The notes under the pieces were generated by a model. It ran no database searches. It had not been told where the DNA came from and worked only from the letters and a program-made list of their open reading frames with translations. This document shows positions 8,246 through 16,136 of a stretch of 53,313 nt of DNA, piece after piece (the first letter of the stretch is position 1; the number at the start of each line of letters is the position of its first letter). A program made the position numbers and the translations under genes. Source of the stretch: an uncultured Candidatus Melainabacteria bacterium (lineage in GTDB: Bacteria; Cyanobacteriota; Vampirovibrionia; Gastranaerophilales; Gastranaerophilaceae); NCBI GenBank assembly GCA_934757245.1, contig CAKVLH010000013.1, forward strand, positions 1-53,313. The letters are read 5' to 3'.

Positions 8246-8254
8246 ATTGTATCA
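8246..8254 (-). promoter_or_regulatory. Extended -10 box of the RAYT gene
   Basis: TGATACAAT followed by 6 nt and the ATG; transcription should start at or beside the start codon. Confidence 0.55.
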
Positions 8255-8344
8255 TTAAAATGGACCGACTGTACATGATAATTAAGAAGTTTTAAGAATT
8301 TTCATTTTTTTGGTACAATAAACTCATAATTTTTAGGAGAAAAT

Positions 8345-9139
8345 ATGAAAATACTAGTATCAAACGATGACGGGATATTAGCAAATGGTATACATGCTTT
8401 AATAGAGGCACTTTCGCCTTGTCATGATGTTTACGTTGTAGCACCTGATAGAGAAAGAAGCGCTGCGGGTCATTCGCTTACTTTACAAACTCCGCTCAGA
8501 GTTGAAGAAGTTGATGCAAAATACGGAGCAAAACGTTGTTGGATGACAACAGGTACTCCGGGAGATTGTGTAAAACTCGCGATAAACGCGATTTTAGAAA
8601 AAGACGAGCTACCGGATTTGGTAATTTCGGGGATTAATCACGGGCCGAATTTAGGTGCTGATATTTTATATTCAGGAACTGTAAGTTGCGCGATGGAAGG
8701 CGCTATGATGGGATATCCGAGTATTGCAACTTCGTTAGCAAGTATGAGTACAGAATATGAATCTTTTAAAGTAGCAGCTGAGTTCATTGCGACTTTGTTA
8801 GATAAAATCGATATTAAAAAATTTCCTTCGAAAACAATCTTGAATATAAATGTTCCGGGGTTAGATAAGGAAGATATTGGTGGGGCTTCTGCCACAGAAC
8901 TTGGAAGCAGGATGTTTACGGATGCTTATGAAAAACGAATAGATCCGCGCGGAAAAGTTTATTACTGGATGGCAGGAGAATTGGTTAATGAGCCGGAAAA
9001 TGCGTCAACAGATATAGCAGCGGTTAGAAATAATAAGATTTCAATCACTCCTGTTACTTATGAAATGACAAGAACTAATATTATAGAAGATTTAGAAAAA
9101 GACTTATGTCGTGAAAAATTGTGTAATTGGTTTCTGTAG
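8345..9139 (+). CDS. surE: 5'/3'-nucleotidase SurE
   Basis: SurE is a metal-dependent phosphatase acting on nucleoside monophosphates and is often linked to stationary-phase survival. The N-terminal NDDG metal site at residues 7-10, APDRERSAAGHS, TPGDCVK and NHGPNLGADILYSGT are all family hallmarks. The length (264 aa) is normal. An AGGAG site precedes the ATG by 6 nt. The DtxR-like gene starts 9 bp downstream, so the two are probably cotranscribed. Confidence 0.95.
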   Translation: MKILVSNDDGILANGIHALIEALSPCHDVYVVAPDRERSAAGHSLTLQTPLRVEEVDAKYGAKRCWMTTGTPGDCVKLAINAILEKDELPDLVISGINHGPNLGADILYSGTVSCAMEGAMMGYPSIATSLASMSTEYESFKVAAEFIATLLDKIDIKKFPSKTILNINVPGLDKEDIGGASATELGSRMFTDAYEKRIDPRGKVYYWMAGELVNEPENASTDIAAVRNNKISITPVTYEMTRTNIIEDLEKDLCREKLCNWFL

Positions 9140-9148
9140 GAGCAAAGT

Positions 9149-9658
9149 ATGAAAGAATTGACTGTAAGCCTCGAAAACTATTTGTTAACGATATATGAAC
9201 TAATTAAAGATAATGATGAAATAAAAGTTCATGATGTTGCAGAAAAAATGCACATAGGTGGTGCTTCAACTTCAGAAGCAATTAAAACGCTTGCAGCAAA
9301 AGAATTCATAGATTACAAACCATATCACCCGATAAAAATTACGCAAAAAGGCATTGAAGTGGCAGAAAAGAAGATTTTGCGACATCAAACAATTGCAAAA
9401 TTTTTGTCCGAAGTTCTGATGTTAGATGCAGATAATATTGAGAGTTTTGCGTCAAAAATGGAATTTTCGATGCCAAATGATGTGTTAGAAAGATTTATTG
9501 AATACTTAACTTTTATGCAAAAGTGTAGCTGTAAAGAGCCAAAGTGGGTTAAGAGTTTTCACAAGTATTTGGAAAACGGAAAAATGCAGGAAAAATGCAT
9601 ACTTTGCGCTAAAAATAAAGAAAATTTTGATAATAGCGGTTGCTGTGGATGTAAATAA
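9149..9658 (+). CDS. DtxR/MntR-family regulator with altered metal site and Cys-rich tail, 169 aa
   Basis: The N-terminal winged helix (residues 5-65) and dimerisation region (RHQTIAKFL, IEYLTF) follow the DtxR/MntR family, whose members repress metal uptake when Mn or Fe is bound. Of the six Mn ligands of B. subtilis MntR (D8, E11, H77, E99, E102, H103), my alignment keeps only H79 and E105; the others read Asn, Thr, Ser and Phe106. Seven cysteines cluster at the C-terminus (126, 128, 150, 153, 165, 166, 168) as CxC, CxxC and CCxC. The protein may sense Zn, an Fe-S cluster or redox state. AGGAG precedes the ATG. Confidence 0.8.
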   Translation: MKELTVSLENYLLTIYELIKDNDEIKVHDVAEKMHIGGASTSEAIKTLAAKEFIDYKPYHPIKITQKGIEVAEKKILRHQTIAKFLSEVLMLDADNIESFASKMEFSMPNDVLERFIEYLTFMQKCSCKEPKWVKSFHKYLENGKMQEKCILCAKNKENFDNSGCCGCK

Positions 9659-9672
9659 AAGATTTACGGATG

Positions 9673-9678
9673 TATAAT
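9673..9678 (+). promoter_or_regulatory. -10 box (TATAAT) of the SpoIID-domain gene
   Basis: TATAAT lies 9 nt before the ATG at 9688. An alternative upstream ATG at 9670 overlaps the box itself, so 9688 is the better start. Confidence 0.55.
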
Positions 9679-9687
9679 ATTAATATT

Positions 9688-10557
9688 ATGGGGATTAGAA
9701 GAGCTTTAATACTGATTTTAACATTTATTTGTTTTATTAGTCCTTGTTTTGCAATAAAAATAGGGCTTCAAACTCATGTAAACAGAACATTTATTGGTGC
9801 TTCAACGAAAGCTGATATTATAAATTGCGATACAAATAAATTGATTTTTGTAATGGAAAAGATGAAAGGTTATGAAATGAAACCTTATCGAGGAGTAATC
9901 GCAATTAAAGTTGACGGCGAATGGAAAAAAATGAATGCCAATAAAATTGTTATAAAACCTGAGCCAAACGGGTTTGTAAGTGTTAAAAGAAAATGGTACA
10001 GAGGGCATTTTAAAGTTATAAATGACGGTTTAGGATTAACCGTTATAAATGATATTCCTATGGAAAAATACCTGCAAGGAGTTGTGCCATCAGAAATGCC
10101 TTCAAGTTGGGAACATGAAGCTCATAAAGCGCAAGCAATTGCTGCTAGGAGTTATGCTATTGCGAATAAGGGCAAACGTGCAAAATACGGTTATGATTTA
10201 AAAGATACTCCGGAAGATCAGGCTTATGGTGGAGCAAGCGCAGAAAAATCAAATACAAATGATGCTGTTACTGAGACTGCAAATATAGTTCTTGTCTGCC
10301 AAGGTAAAATAGTACCTGCTTATTATTCAGCTTCTGCCGGAGGAAGAACGAATACTGGCGGTCAAGTTTGGTCAAGAGACTTGCCGTTCTTGAAATCAGT
10401 ACCGTCCTTTGATGAAGGCATAAAAAAGAACGGGCATGGAGTTGGTATGAGTCAATATGGTGCGAATAATCTTGCAAAGCGCGGATACAATGCATATCAA
10501 ATTTTAAAATATTTTTATGCGAATACAAAATTTGCAAGAGTTAGAAATGAGTATTAG
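9688..10557 (+). CDS. SpoIID/LytB-domain protein (predicted septal or cell-wall glycan lyase), 289 aa
   Basis: The protein has a signal peptide (MGIRRALILILTF, cleavage near FAIK) and a SpoIID/LytB domain with VVPSEMPSSW, AHKAQAIAARSYA, YYSASAGGRT and GHGVGMSQYGA. SpoIID enzymes are lytic transglycosylases acting on denuded peptidoglycan glycans, and non-sporulating bacteria also carry them. I chose the ATG at 9688 because it gives a clean signal peptide and follows a TATAAT box by 9 nt; starting at 9670 adds MYNINI before the signal. The segment before the final GHGVGMSQ block is shorter than in sporulation SpoIID. Confidence 0.88.
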   Translation: MGIRRALILILTFICFISPCFAIKIGLQTHVNRTFIGASTKADIINCDTNKLIFVMEKMKGYEMKPYRGVIAIKVDGEWKKMNANKIVIKPEPNGFVSVKRKWYRGHFKVINDGLGLTVINDIPMEKYLQGVVPSEMPSSWEHEAHKAQAIAARSYAIANKGKRAKYGYDLKDTPEDQAYGGASAEKSNTNDAVTETANIVLVCQGKIVPAYYSASAGGRTNTGGQVWSRDLPFLKSVPSFDEGIKKNGHGVGMSQYGANNLAKRGYNAYQILKYFYANTKFARVRNEY

Positions 10558-10564
10558 TTAAACA

Positions 10565-10867
10565 CTAGTGTTTATAAATAATAATATAATTTCTTTCAAT
10601 TTCAGTTTTAAAGTAATCCGGTAATTTATCATACTGATGAATATCAACCAGAATTGGAATATTGCTGTCGCTAATTAATTGTTTTAAAGCATACACATTT
10701 TTTGATTCATCATTAAACGATTTTACAACTAAATCTAAATCGCTCCCTTCATGCGCAGTTCCGTCAATTCTGCTACCGTAAGCCCAAATTTCGGCATTAG
10801 GACAGTATTTGCCAAAAATTTCAGTCAATATTTGCAAATCTTTAGGTCTTAAAAATAATTTATCCAT
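10565..10867 (-). CDS. MNT-type nucleotidyltransferase domain protein, 100 aa
   Basis: GSRIDGTAHEGSDLDL is the nucleotidyltransferase signature (G-S with two Asp ligands), followed by a third acidic position in VDIHQYD. Minimal MNT proteins usually pair with HEPN partners as toxin-antitoxin modules that modify the partner with nucleotides. No HEPN gene lies on either side. The ATG at 10867 is preferred over the TTG at 10873 because AAAGGAG sits 9 nt upstream of it. The gene converges on the SpoIID gene with a gap of 7 bp. Confidence 0.8.
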   Translation of the reverse strand: MDKLFLRPKDLQILTEIFGKYCPNAEIWAYGSRIDGTAHEGSDLDLVVKSFNDESKNVYALKQLISDSNIPILVDIHQYDKLPDYFKTEIERNYIIIYKH

Positions 10868-10964
10868 TTGCAATTACTCCTTTAAGGGTTTTTATTATTA
10901 CACAAAACGCAAACATTCGCAAAAGTAATCTACAAAATTGGACAATATAATCATTTTAATTTTA

Positions 10965-10973
10965 TGCTAAAAT
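10965..10973 (+). promoter_or_regulatory. Extended -10 box of the TPR gene
   Basis: TGCTAAAAT with the ATG 7 nt after it, so the transcript should start at the start codon. The same box with similar spacing precedes rarA and bioG. Confidence 0.65.
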
Positions 10974-10980
10974 AGGCATT

Positions 10981-11910
10981 ATGAAAGACAAAAATAAAAT
11001 TATTAAAAAAATTAGTGATGCACTTAATGCAAATGATTTGGAAACAGCAAGAAAGCTTGTTGAAAATGATTTAAAGCGGGTTGGATTGAAAGAAGAATAT
11101 TATTTTTATCTTGCTTTAATTCAAAAAGATTTAAAGAAAAAACTTGAATTATATACATTTGCATTAAATTTAAATGAAAATTTTTTAGACGCTTGGATAA
11201 ATCGCGGTCTTGTTTATAATGAACTTGGAGATTACGAAAAATCAATAAGTGATTATAATAAGGCGATTGAAATCGATTCAAAATGTGCACTAGCATTTAA
11301 TAATCGCGGATATACAAGGTTTAAACAAAAAGATTATCAAGGTGCATTGGAAGATTATAACAAAGCAATCTTACTTAATCCAAAATTCCAAATGGCATTA
11401 GATAACAAGGCTTTGTTGTTTCAAACTGTTTGCATAAAAGACGACAAAGATTTTAATGAAAAATATTATTTAAGCCTTGGAATTGCTGATGTAAATGAAG
11501 GTAATTTCCCTGAGGCAATAAGTAGTTTGGACGAAGCTTTAACTCTTAATCCAAATTCAGAAGTGGCATATTTTTATAAAGCAATATGTTTTCATAGTCT
11601 AAATAGAACAGCAGAAGCTTATGAAAATTATACAAAAGCTATAGAATTAAATAAAAATATGGTTGATGCGTATTTTAATCGCGGTCAATTGTTATTTAAG
11701 ACAAATCCAAAGCAAGCGCTCGATGATTTTGTCTCTGCAGTTGCTTTAGATTCAAAATTCATTGATGCGTATTATTCAATTGCTGCGATTCAGAAAAATT
11801 TAGGACAATACAAAGAGGCAATTAAAAATTTAGATAAAATCATAGAGTTAGAGCCACAAGCCGTAAATGCAAAAGCATTGAAAAAGTTGATTGAAAATAA
11901 GTATTTATAA
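10981..11910 (+). CDS. TPR-repeat protein, 309 aa
   Basis: About seven tetratricopeptide repeats fill residues 60-300, recognisable from recurring blocks such as AWINRGLVYNELGDYEKSI and ALAFNNRGYTRFKQKDYQGAL. There is no signal peptide or other domain, so it is probably a cytosolic protein-interaction scaffold. The gene starts 7 nt after a TGCTAAAAT box without a ribosome site, and its stop codon is 11 bp before the start of the next gene, with which it is cotranscribed. Confidence 0.9.
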   Translation: MKDKNKIIKKISDALNANDLETARKLVENDLKRVGLKEEYYFYLALIQKDLKKKLELYTFALNLNENFLDAWINRGLVYNELGDYEKSISDYNKAIEIDSKCALAFNNRGYTRFKQKDYQGALEDYNKAILLNPKFQMALDNKALLFQTVCIKDDKDFNEKYYLSLGIADVNEGNFPEAISSLDEALTLNPNSEVAYFYKAICFHSLNRTAEAYENYTKAIELNKNMVDAYFNRGQLLFKTNPKQALDDFVSAVALDSKFIDAYYSIAAIQKNLGQYKEAIKNLDKIIELEPQAVNAKALKKLIENKYL

Positions 11911-11921
11911 TGGAGCTTTAC

Positions 11922-12344
11922 ATGAAAAAGAAAACATTGTTAACAATAGGTATTGCAACATTTTTAGCTTTAATTGTTGCCTTTTTAATTTTTCATTTAT
12001 CATGCAAACCGGAATTAATCAAAGATGATGTTCAAAAAGAAACTATAGAAAATATAGAAGTTAATAATGCTAAAACGAAAGCTCTAGAACATCAGGAAGA
12101 AATTAGGATAGAACCAAAATATTCTACAATAAAAAGGCCTGTTGCTAACAAAACCACATTTAAAGAACACAGTAAGAACCTGATAAAAGAAGATAATATA
12201 AAAAAACAAGATATTCAAGAGGCGCATGTTGAAAATGATATTGAACCAACAGAATCCGGCATAGAAGTTCCTGTTAATTTTGTATCAAAAAACACTTATA
12301 AATATGTTTACACTCCGGCTAAATATCCTAAAAAGAAATATTAG
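11922..12344 (+). CDS. Membrane-anchored hydrophilic protein, 140 aa, unknown
   Basis: One N-terminal helix (about residues 5-26, ending FHLSCK) anchors or exports a highly charged Lys/Glu-rich segment ending in a Tyr/Lys-rich tail. The SCK at the end of the helix could be a lipobox-like site, but the residues before it do not fit well. I chose the ATG at 11922 because GGAG sits 7 nt upstream; an earlier ATG at 11910 overlaps the TPR stop (TAATG). I do not recognise the family. Confidence 0.65.
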   Translation: MKKKTLLTIGIATFLALIVAFLIFHLSCKPELIKDDVQKETIENIEVNNAKTKALEHQEEIRIEPKYSTIKRPVANKTTFKEHSKNLIKEDNIKKQDIQEAHVENDIEPTESGIEVPVNFVSKNTYKYVYTPAKYPKKKY

Positions 12345-12422
12345 TTAGAATTACCTAGGTCATACTTCTAATTTATTAAGGCTAAATATAAAGCATAATA
12401 ATAAAGGAAAAGGAGGTATGAT

Positions 12423-12656
12423 ATGAAATACATAAAATATACAGCCTATGCTCTAACTCTTATTGGAGCACTAAACTGGGGACTTGTAGGTTTATTCGGC
12501 TTTAATTTGGTTGCTCAAATCTTTGGAGACATGACAATTATGTCTAGAATTATCTATTCTTTAGTCGGATTTAGCGCAATTGCTTCCGCTTATTTCATGT
12601 ATAACTGTAGTAAACATGAAGATGAGTGCTGTGAATACGGGCATTGTAGTCTTTAG
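12423..12656 (+). CDS. DUF378 family membrane protein, 77 aa
   Basis: Two membrane helices (about residues 6-31 and 41-61) are joined by a short loop. GALNWGLVGLFGFNLVAQIFG is typical of DUF378 (YuzA-like) proteins, whose function is unknown. The C-terminus is unusual: NCSKHEDECCEYGHC has four Cys and two His, a possible metal site. AAGGAGG lies 7 nt before the ATG. A strong terminator follows. Confidence 0.85.
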   Translation: MKYIKYTAYALTLIGALNWGLVGLFGFNLVAQIFGDMTIMSRIIYSLVGFSAIASAYFMYNCSKHEDECCEYGHCSL

Positions 12657-12660
12657 TACA

Positions 12661-12701
12661 AAAAAAAACAGAATGCGTCTGAAGCGCATTCTGTTTTTTT
12701 T
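12661..12701. terminator. Bidirectional terminator between the DUF378 gene and mlaD
   Basis: GAATGCG and CGCATTC (12671-12677 and 12685-12691) form the core of a stem extended by ACA/TGT, with A and T runs on both sides. It serves the two convergent genes. Confidence 0.88.
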
Positions 12702-12714
12702 ATTTTTTACAAAA

Positions 12715-14070
12715 CTAGAACATCAATCTGAATAACAAGAATCTCTTATTTAATTTTTCTGAGAATTTTTTCAAGTTTGAAACCGTAGAAGAAGTATCTT
12801 CCATAATTTGTTTCAAGCCTTCTTTATCTCCATCCTCTCCGTTAATCGTTTCTAAAGCTGTTGAAACTTCGCACATAGTAACATTCAAGTTGTCGATAGA
12901 AGTATTTATTTTCTTCTTCAAGTTTTCATCCTTAGTCATTTGGTTAACAGAAGTTGAAATTTCGTTCAAGTTTTTCATTACAGCATTCAAATCTTCTGCA
13001 AATTCTTTCGCATCAACAGAACCAATAATTGGAGTCAATTGTTTTGACAAATTAGAAATCGCATCTGCCGTATCATAAACCATTGGCTTGAATTTTTCAT
13101 CACCAATAATTCCATTAACATTTGTTGCCAATTTGTTGAAGTTGTTAGAAACATCGCTCATCATCCAAAGGATTGCATCGATATCATTCTTAGATGTTTC
13201 AATAAGTTTTTCAGTTTTAGCTAAAGTTGTCGTAGCTTGAGCCGTTAAAACTTTGAAGTTTGTTACAGATTGTCTGATTTCTGCAATCATGGAATCATTT
13301 AACAGTTCGTTCACAATTCTGTTGGTTTCGGTCAAAGATTCAGCTGCTTTATATTGTAAATCCATAAAATCAGCAATTCTCATCGGTTCCACAATCGTAT
13401 AAGGTGAAGTTTGTTGCGGATATGGAATTGCGGTATTATCTAAAGGTGCAATTCTTAATTTTCTTTCACCATTTATATTAACAATTTGACCTGTCATAAA
13501 ATGTGGTAATATAAGCCCCGGAAGATTTACAACATAGTCAACTTTATATGCGTAATTAGTTTTTACAAAATCTTTTAATTCGTAAGGTACAAGTTTTGAT
13601 GTCATGATTTGAGATTTTTTCACAGTACCAACATTATAAAATTTGTCATCAAGTTTGATTTCAACTTCGGTTCCATTTGATAATAACTCATTGCTGATAA
13701 CAGGAATGTATACAGAACGAGTTCTTGGAGGTGTGATTTCTAAAAATTGTTCGCCAATTAAACCGGATTGTTGAATTGAAAGCATAGAAGCTTTAGGAAT
13801 TGTAATCCCCGGTTCTGTAATAACGAATTTCATTCTAACATAGCTGGAATCTCCGTTAACAACCGGTGTAATTTCTTCTACTTGTCCGACTCTAAGCCCC
13901 ATCATTTGCACCCCTGAGCCTGGGCGCATACCGTTTACGTCTTTGAACTGAACTTCAATTCTTTCTGCCGAAGAAAAAGAGCGTCCTTTAATCCATAGAA
14001 CTGTAAATAACAGAATTGTTAATGCGACTATTGCTAATATTCCTACTTTAAACGATGGAGATATCTTCAT
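12715..14070 (-). CDS. mlaD: MCE-domain lipid-binding protein MlaD
   Basis: MlaD is the substrate-binding, membrane-anchored MCE subunit of the MlaFED/TGD ABC system, which moves phospholipids between the inner and outer membranes. One N-terminal helix (about residues 8-28) is followed by an MCE domain (about 35-125) with VNGMRPGSGVQMMGLRVGQV and GLIGEQFLEI. A long predicted helical C-terminal half (about 230-440) is common in MCE proteins. I set the start at the ATG at 14070 (451 aa); AAAGGA is about 10 nt upstream, whereas the open frame continues into repeat-rich DNA. It is the last gene of the leftward mlaE-F-D operon. Confidence 0.88.
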   Translation of the reverse strand: MKISPSFKVGILAIVALTILLFTVLWIKGRSFSSAERIEVQFKDVNGMRPGSGVQMMGLRVGQVEEITPVVNGDSSYVRMKFVITEPGITIPKASMLSIQQSGLIGEQFLEITPPRTRSVYIPVISNELLSNGTEVEIKLDDKFYNVGTVKKSQIMTSKLVPYELKDFVKTNYAYKVDYVVNLPGLILPHFMTGQIVNINGERKLRIAPLDNTAIPYPQQTSPYTIVEPMRIADFMDLQYKAAESLTETNRIVNELLNDSMIAEIRQSVTNFKVLTAQATTTLAKTEKLIETSKNDIDAILWMMSDVSNNFNKLATNVNGIIGDEKFKPMVYDTADAISNLSKQLTPIIGSVDAKEFAEDLNAVMKNLNEISTSVNQMTKDENLKKKINTSIDNLNVTMCEVSTALETINGEDGDKEGLKQIMEDTSSTVSNLKKFSEKLNKRFLLFRLMF

Positions 14071-14127
14071 TTTGTGTTTTCCTTTTGGTTTGGTGCTGAA
14101 TGCATGTTCTTTGGTGGATTTACCCCA

Positions 14128-14262
14128 CACCCGAAAATCTAAGTTTCGGCACTGCCTTAACTTGATTTTCTTCCCTCTCTCTTGACCGGTTCACGTTAAA
14201 CGAGTACGCTTACGCTTTTACTCTCTGTTCACCGGTCGTTCCCTCAAGGGGCGAGGGTGTTG
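14128..14262. repeat. Composite repeat between mlaF and mlaD (two-hairpin family plus palindromes)
   Basis: It begins with a hairpin at 14133-14170 (GAAAATC-T-AAGTT pairing with AACTT-GATTTTC), related to the repeats at 28873-28945 and 47116-47187 but with complementary changes on both stem sides. It continues with the dyad GACCGGT/ACCGGTC (14184-14190 and 14231-14237) and ends in TCCCTCAAGGGGCGAGGG, shared with 15017-15050 and with the insert in pheT. No ORF spans it. Confidence 0.65.
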
Positions 14263-14266
14263 CACG

Positions 14267-14986
14267 CTATGCGTTCATTTTCATTGGGCCTTCGATGGTT
14301 GCGTTTACGAACTGTTTTGTGTAAGGAGTTTCCTCTCTCAACAATTCGTCAGACGAGCCTTCAAAAACCGCATGTCCATTATACAACATCAAGACAGAAT
14401 CGGCTGTCCTCTTAATAGTTGACATTTGGTGTGTTACAACTATTGATGCTGCGTTTGTTTCATTTTTTAATCTTACGATATAATCTTCAATCAAGGTTGA
14501 TGAAATCGGGTCTAAGCCTGCAGTAGGCTCATCATACAAAATAATTTTAGGTTCTGTAACGATTGCACGTGCGAAGCTTACACGCTTCTGCATACCGCCC
14601 GAAAGCTCTGATGGATATTTGTCTTCAATTCCAGATAAGCCAACCAGTTCAAGTTTTTCAGCGACAATTTTTTCTAATTCTTTTCGTGTATATTTTCCAC
14701 GCAAATCTTTTCTTTCTTGCAGTGCAAAAGATATATTATCAAAAACATTCAAAGAGTCGAAAAGTGCAGAATATTGGAATACCATTGCAATATCACCGCC
14801 TGTTGTTATAATTTCGCCGGAATCTTTTTCAATTAATCCACTGATAAGTTTTAACACCGTACTTTTTCCGGAACCGCTAAAACCGATTATAGACAATATT
14901 TTCCCGTCATCTACTTGAAAAGAGATGTTGTCTAATATTGTTTTTTTATCGAATGTTTTTACTAAATTTTTTACTTGTATTCCCAT
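14267..14986 (-). CDS. mlaF: ABC transporter ATPase MlaF
   Basis: This is the ATPase of the MlaFED phospholipid transporter (239 aa). Walker A is GFSGSGKST (about 35-43), the signature is ELSGGMQKR with Walker B IILYDEPTAGLDP, and the switch His lies in VVTHQ. SGGMQKR and PTAGLDP are typical of the Mla/TGD3 branch. It lies between mlaE and mlaD in one leftward operon. The ribosome site (GAGAAA) is weak. Confidence 0.92.
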   Translation of the reverse strand: MGIQVKNLVKTFDKKTILDNISFQVDDGKILSIIGFSGSGKSTVLKLISGLIEKDSGEIITTGGDIAMVFQYSALFDSLNVFDNISFALQERKDLRGKYTRKELEKIVAEKLELVGLSGIEDKYPSELSGGMQKRVSFARAIVTEPKIILYDEPTAGLDPISSTLIEDYIVRLKNETNAASIVVTHQMSTIKRTADSVLMLYNGHAVFEGSSDELLREETPYTKQFVNATIEGPMKMNA

Positions 14987-15016
14987 GAGTTTCTCGTTTT
15001 CTTTTTAGAGGATAAA

Positions 15017-15050
15017 TCCCTCGCCCTCTCACTCAAGGGTGAGGGTGTTG
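15017..15050. repeat. Palindromic repeat in the mlaE-mlaF gap
   Basis: CCCTCTCACTCAAGGGTGAGGG folds with itself, and the end GAGGGTGTTG is identical to the end of the element at 14238-14262. It lies just after the mlaE stop codon, so it would be transcribed within the operon mRNA. Confidence 0.6.
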
Positions 15051-15054
15051 GAGT

Positions 15055-15855
15055 TTAATAAAAGAACATCGCAGCGAAGATTAAGTCAAGAATTACTATT
15101 GCTACAAACGACCAAACGACCGCTTTTGTTGTCGCAATACCAACTCCTTTTGCTCCATCTCGCGCTTCCATTCCGCATGAACAACTTATTAATGTAATTA
15201 CAAAACCAAATGATATTGATTTTAGCAAACATACGTTTAAGTCGTGCATATTTAATCCGAACCAAACTGAGTCAAAATAAGCTTTGTAAGTTAACCCTGA
15301 TGCTAAGTTTGAAGCAACTGCTCCGCCTAATACACCAAAAACCGAAGCAACAATAACTACCAAAGGCATCATTAAAGTACCAGCAATAATTCTTGGTGTG
15401 AATAGATAATGAACGGGGTTTACCTTTAAAACTCGTATTGCATCAATCTGTTCGGTAACTTTCATTGTAGCAATTTCAGAAGCCATGGAAGAACCTATCA
15501 TAGAAATTATCGCAAAACCAGCCATAATAACTCCTTCTTCTCTAACCATAAGAATTGCAACAAGCATTCCAACATAATTACCTGCACCTTGTTTAACCAT
15601 TTCTCCTGCAACCTGCATTGCAATAATGATTGATGTCATGCCAACAATTGACAAAGTTATAGGAAGTGAAGACACGCCAAAACGAGCAGATTGCTCAATA
15701 ATAGCTTTTAAAGTTGTTGGAAACGATTTTAGTCCTTTGAAAAACTCTAAACCAAAAAGCGCAATGTTTCCAAGTGTTGATACAAAATTATCAAATTCAC
15801 TCAAAAACATTCTGAATATTTTATATGTGTATGTCGCTTTATAATATATCTTCAC
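15055..15855 (-). CDS. mlaE: ABC transporter permease MlaE
   Basis: MlaE/TGD1-type permease with five or six membrane helices. The family core is seen in EGVIMAGFAIISMIGSSMASE and EQIDAIRVL (the EQ loop), with PRIIAGTLMMPLV after it. The start is uncertain. The GTG at 15855 follows a TGGTAAAAT box by 10 nt, in line with other genes here. The ATG at 15810 begins at the family core (251 aa), and the frame also extends to 15879. It is the first gene of mlaE-mlaF-mlaD, and its promoter lies inside a 12-bp palindrome at 15851-15885. Confidence 0.9.
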   Translation of the reverse strand: MKIYYKATYTYKIFRMFLSEFDNFVSTLGNIALFGLEFFKGLKSFPTTLKAIIEQSARFGVSSLPITLSIVGMTSIIIAMQVAGEMVKQGAGNYVGMLVAILMVREEGVIMAGFAIISMIGSSMASEIATMKVTEQIDAIRVLKVNPVHYLFTPRIIAGTLMMPLVVIVASVFGVLGGAVASNLASGLTYKAYFDSVWFGLNMHDLNVCLLKSISFGFVITLISCSCGMEARDGAKGVGIATTKAVVWSFVAIVILDLIFAAMFFY

Positions 15856-15885
15856 TATGTGTTGTATTTTACCACACATAGTGAA
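15851..15885. promoter_or_regulatory. Putative operator: perfect 12-bp inverted repeat over the mlaE promoter
   Basis: TTCACTATGTGT (15851-15862) and ACACATAGTGAA (15874-15885) are exact reverse complements separated by 11 bp that contain most of the mlaE -10 box. The geometry fits a dimeric repressor that would block the promoter. It is not followed by a T-run on the mlaE strand, so it does not look like a terminator. Confidence 0.55.
15866..15874 (-). promoter_or_regulatory. Extended -10 box of the mlaE operon
   Basis: TGGTAAAAT on the minus strand, flanked by the 12-bp inverted repeats. Confidence 0.5.
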
Positions 15886-15923
15886 CTATTTACAATATTA
15901 ATTTTTAAGAACGACTTTTGATC

Positions 15924-15961
15924 ATTCCCTCTCCTTGCATGAGAAGGCTAGGATGAGGTGA
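15924..15961 (-). repeat. REP-like repeat family A, diverged inverted copy
   Basis: Its reverse complement matches the CTCACCCTAACCCTCTCC...GGAGAGGGAAT element found at 40487-40523, 47209-47244 and 47577-47613, with several changes. It sits between the divergent mlaE and ABC exporter genes. Confidence 0.55.
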
Positions 15962-16136
15962 ATACTGTATTAATCGATTGAGTTAATTTAGTACAAGAAA
16001 ATTTATATTATACTGCACAAATTTTATGCAATATGGAACACTAACATGTAATACAATGTATATTGTGTTACATGTTACAAATTTTTCACCAATTAACCCC
16101 TCTACGATTATTTTATTTTTTATGTATGATAAATCT

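Noticed and set aside
10268..10537. Antisense open frame within the SpoIID gene
   Set aside because: It is a shadow of the coding strand, without start signals or recognisable domains.
15851..15885. Terminator interpretation of the palindrome upstream of mlaE
   Set aside because: It contains the -10 box and is not followed by a T-run in the mlaE direction; an operator fits better.
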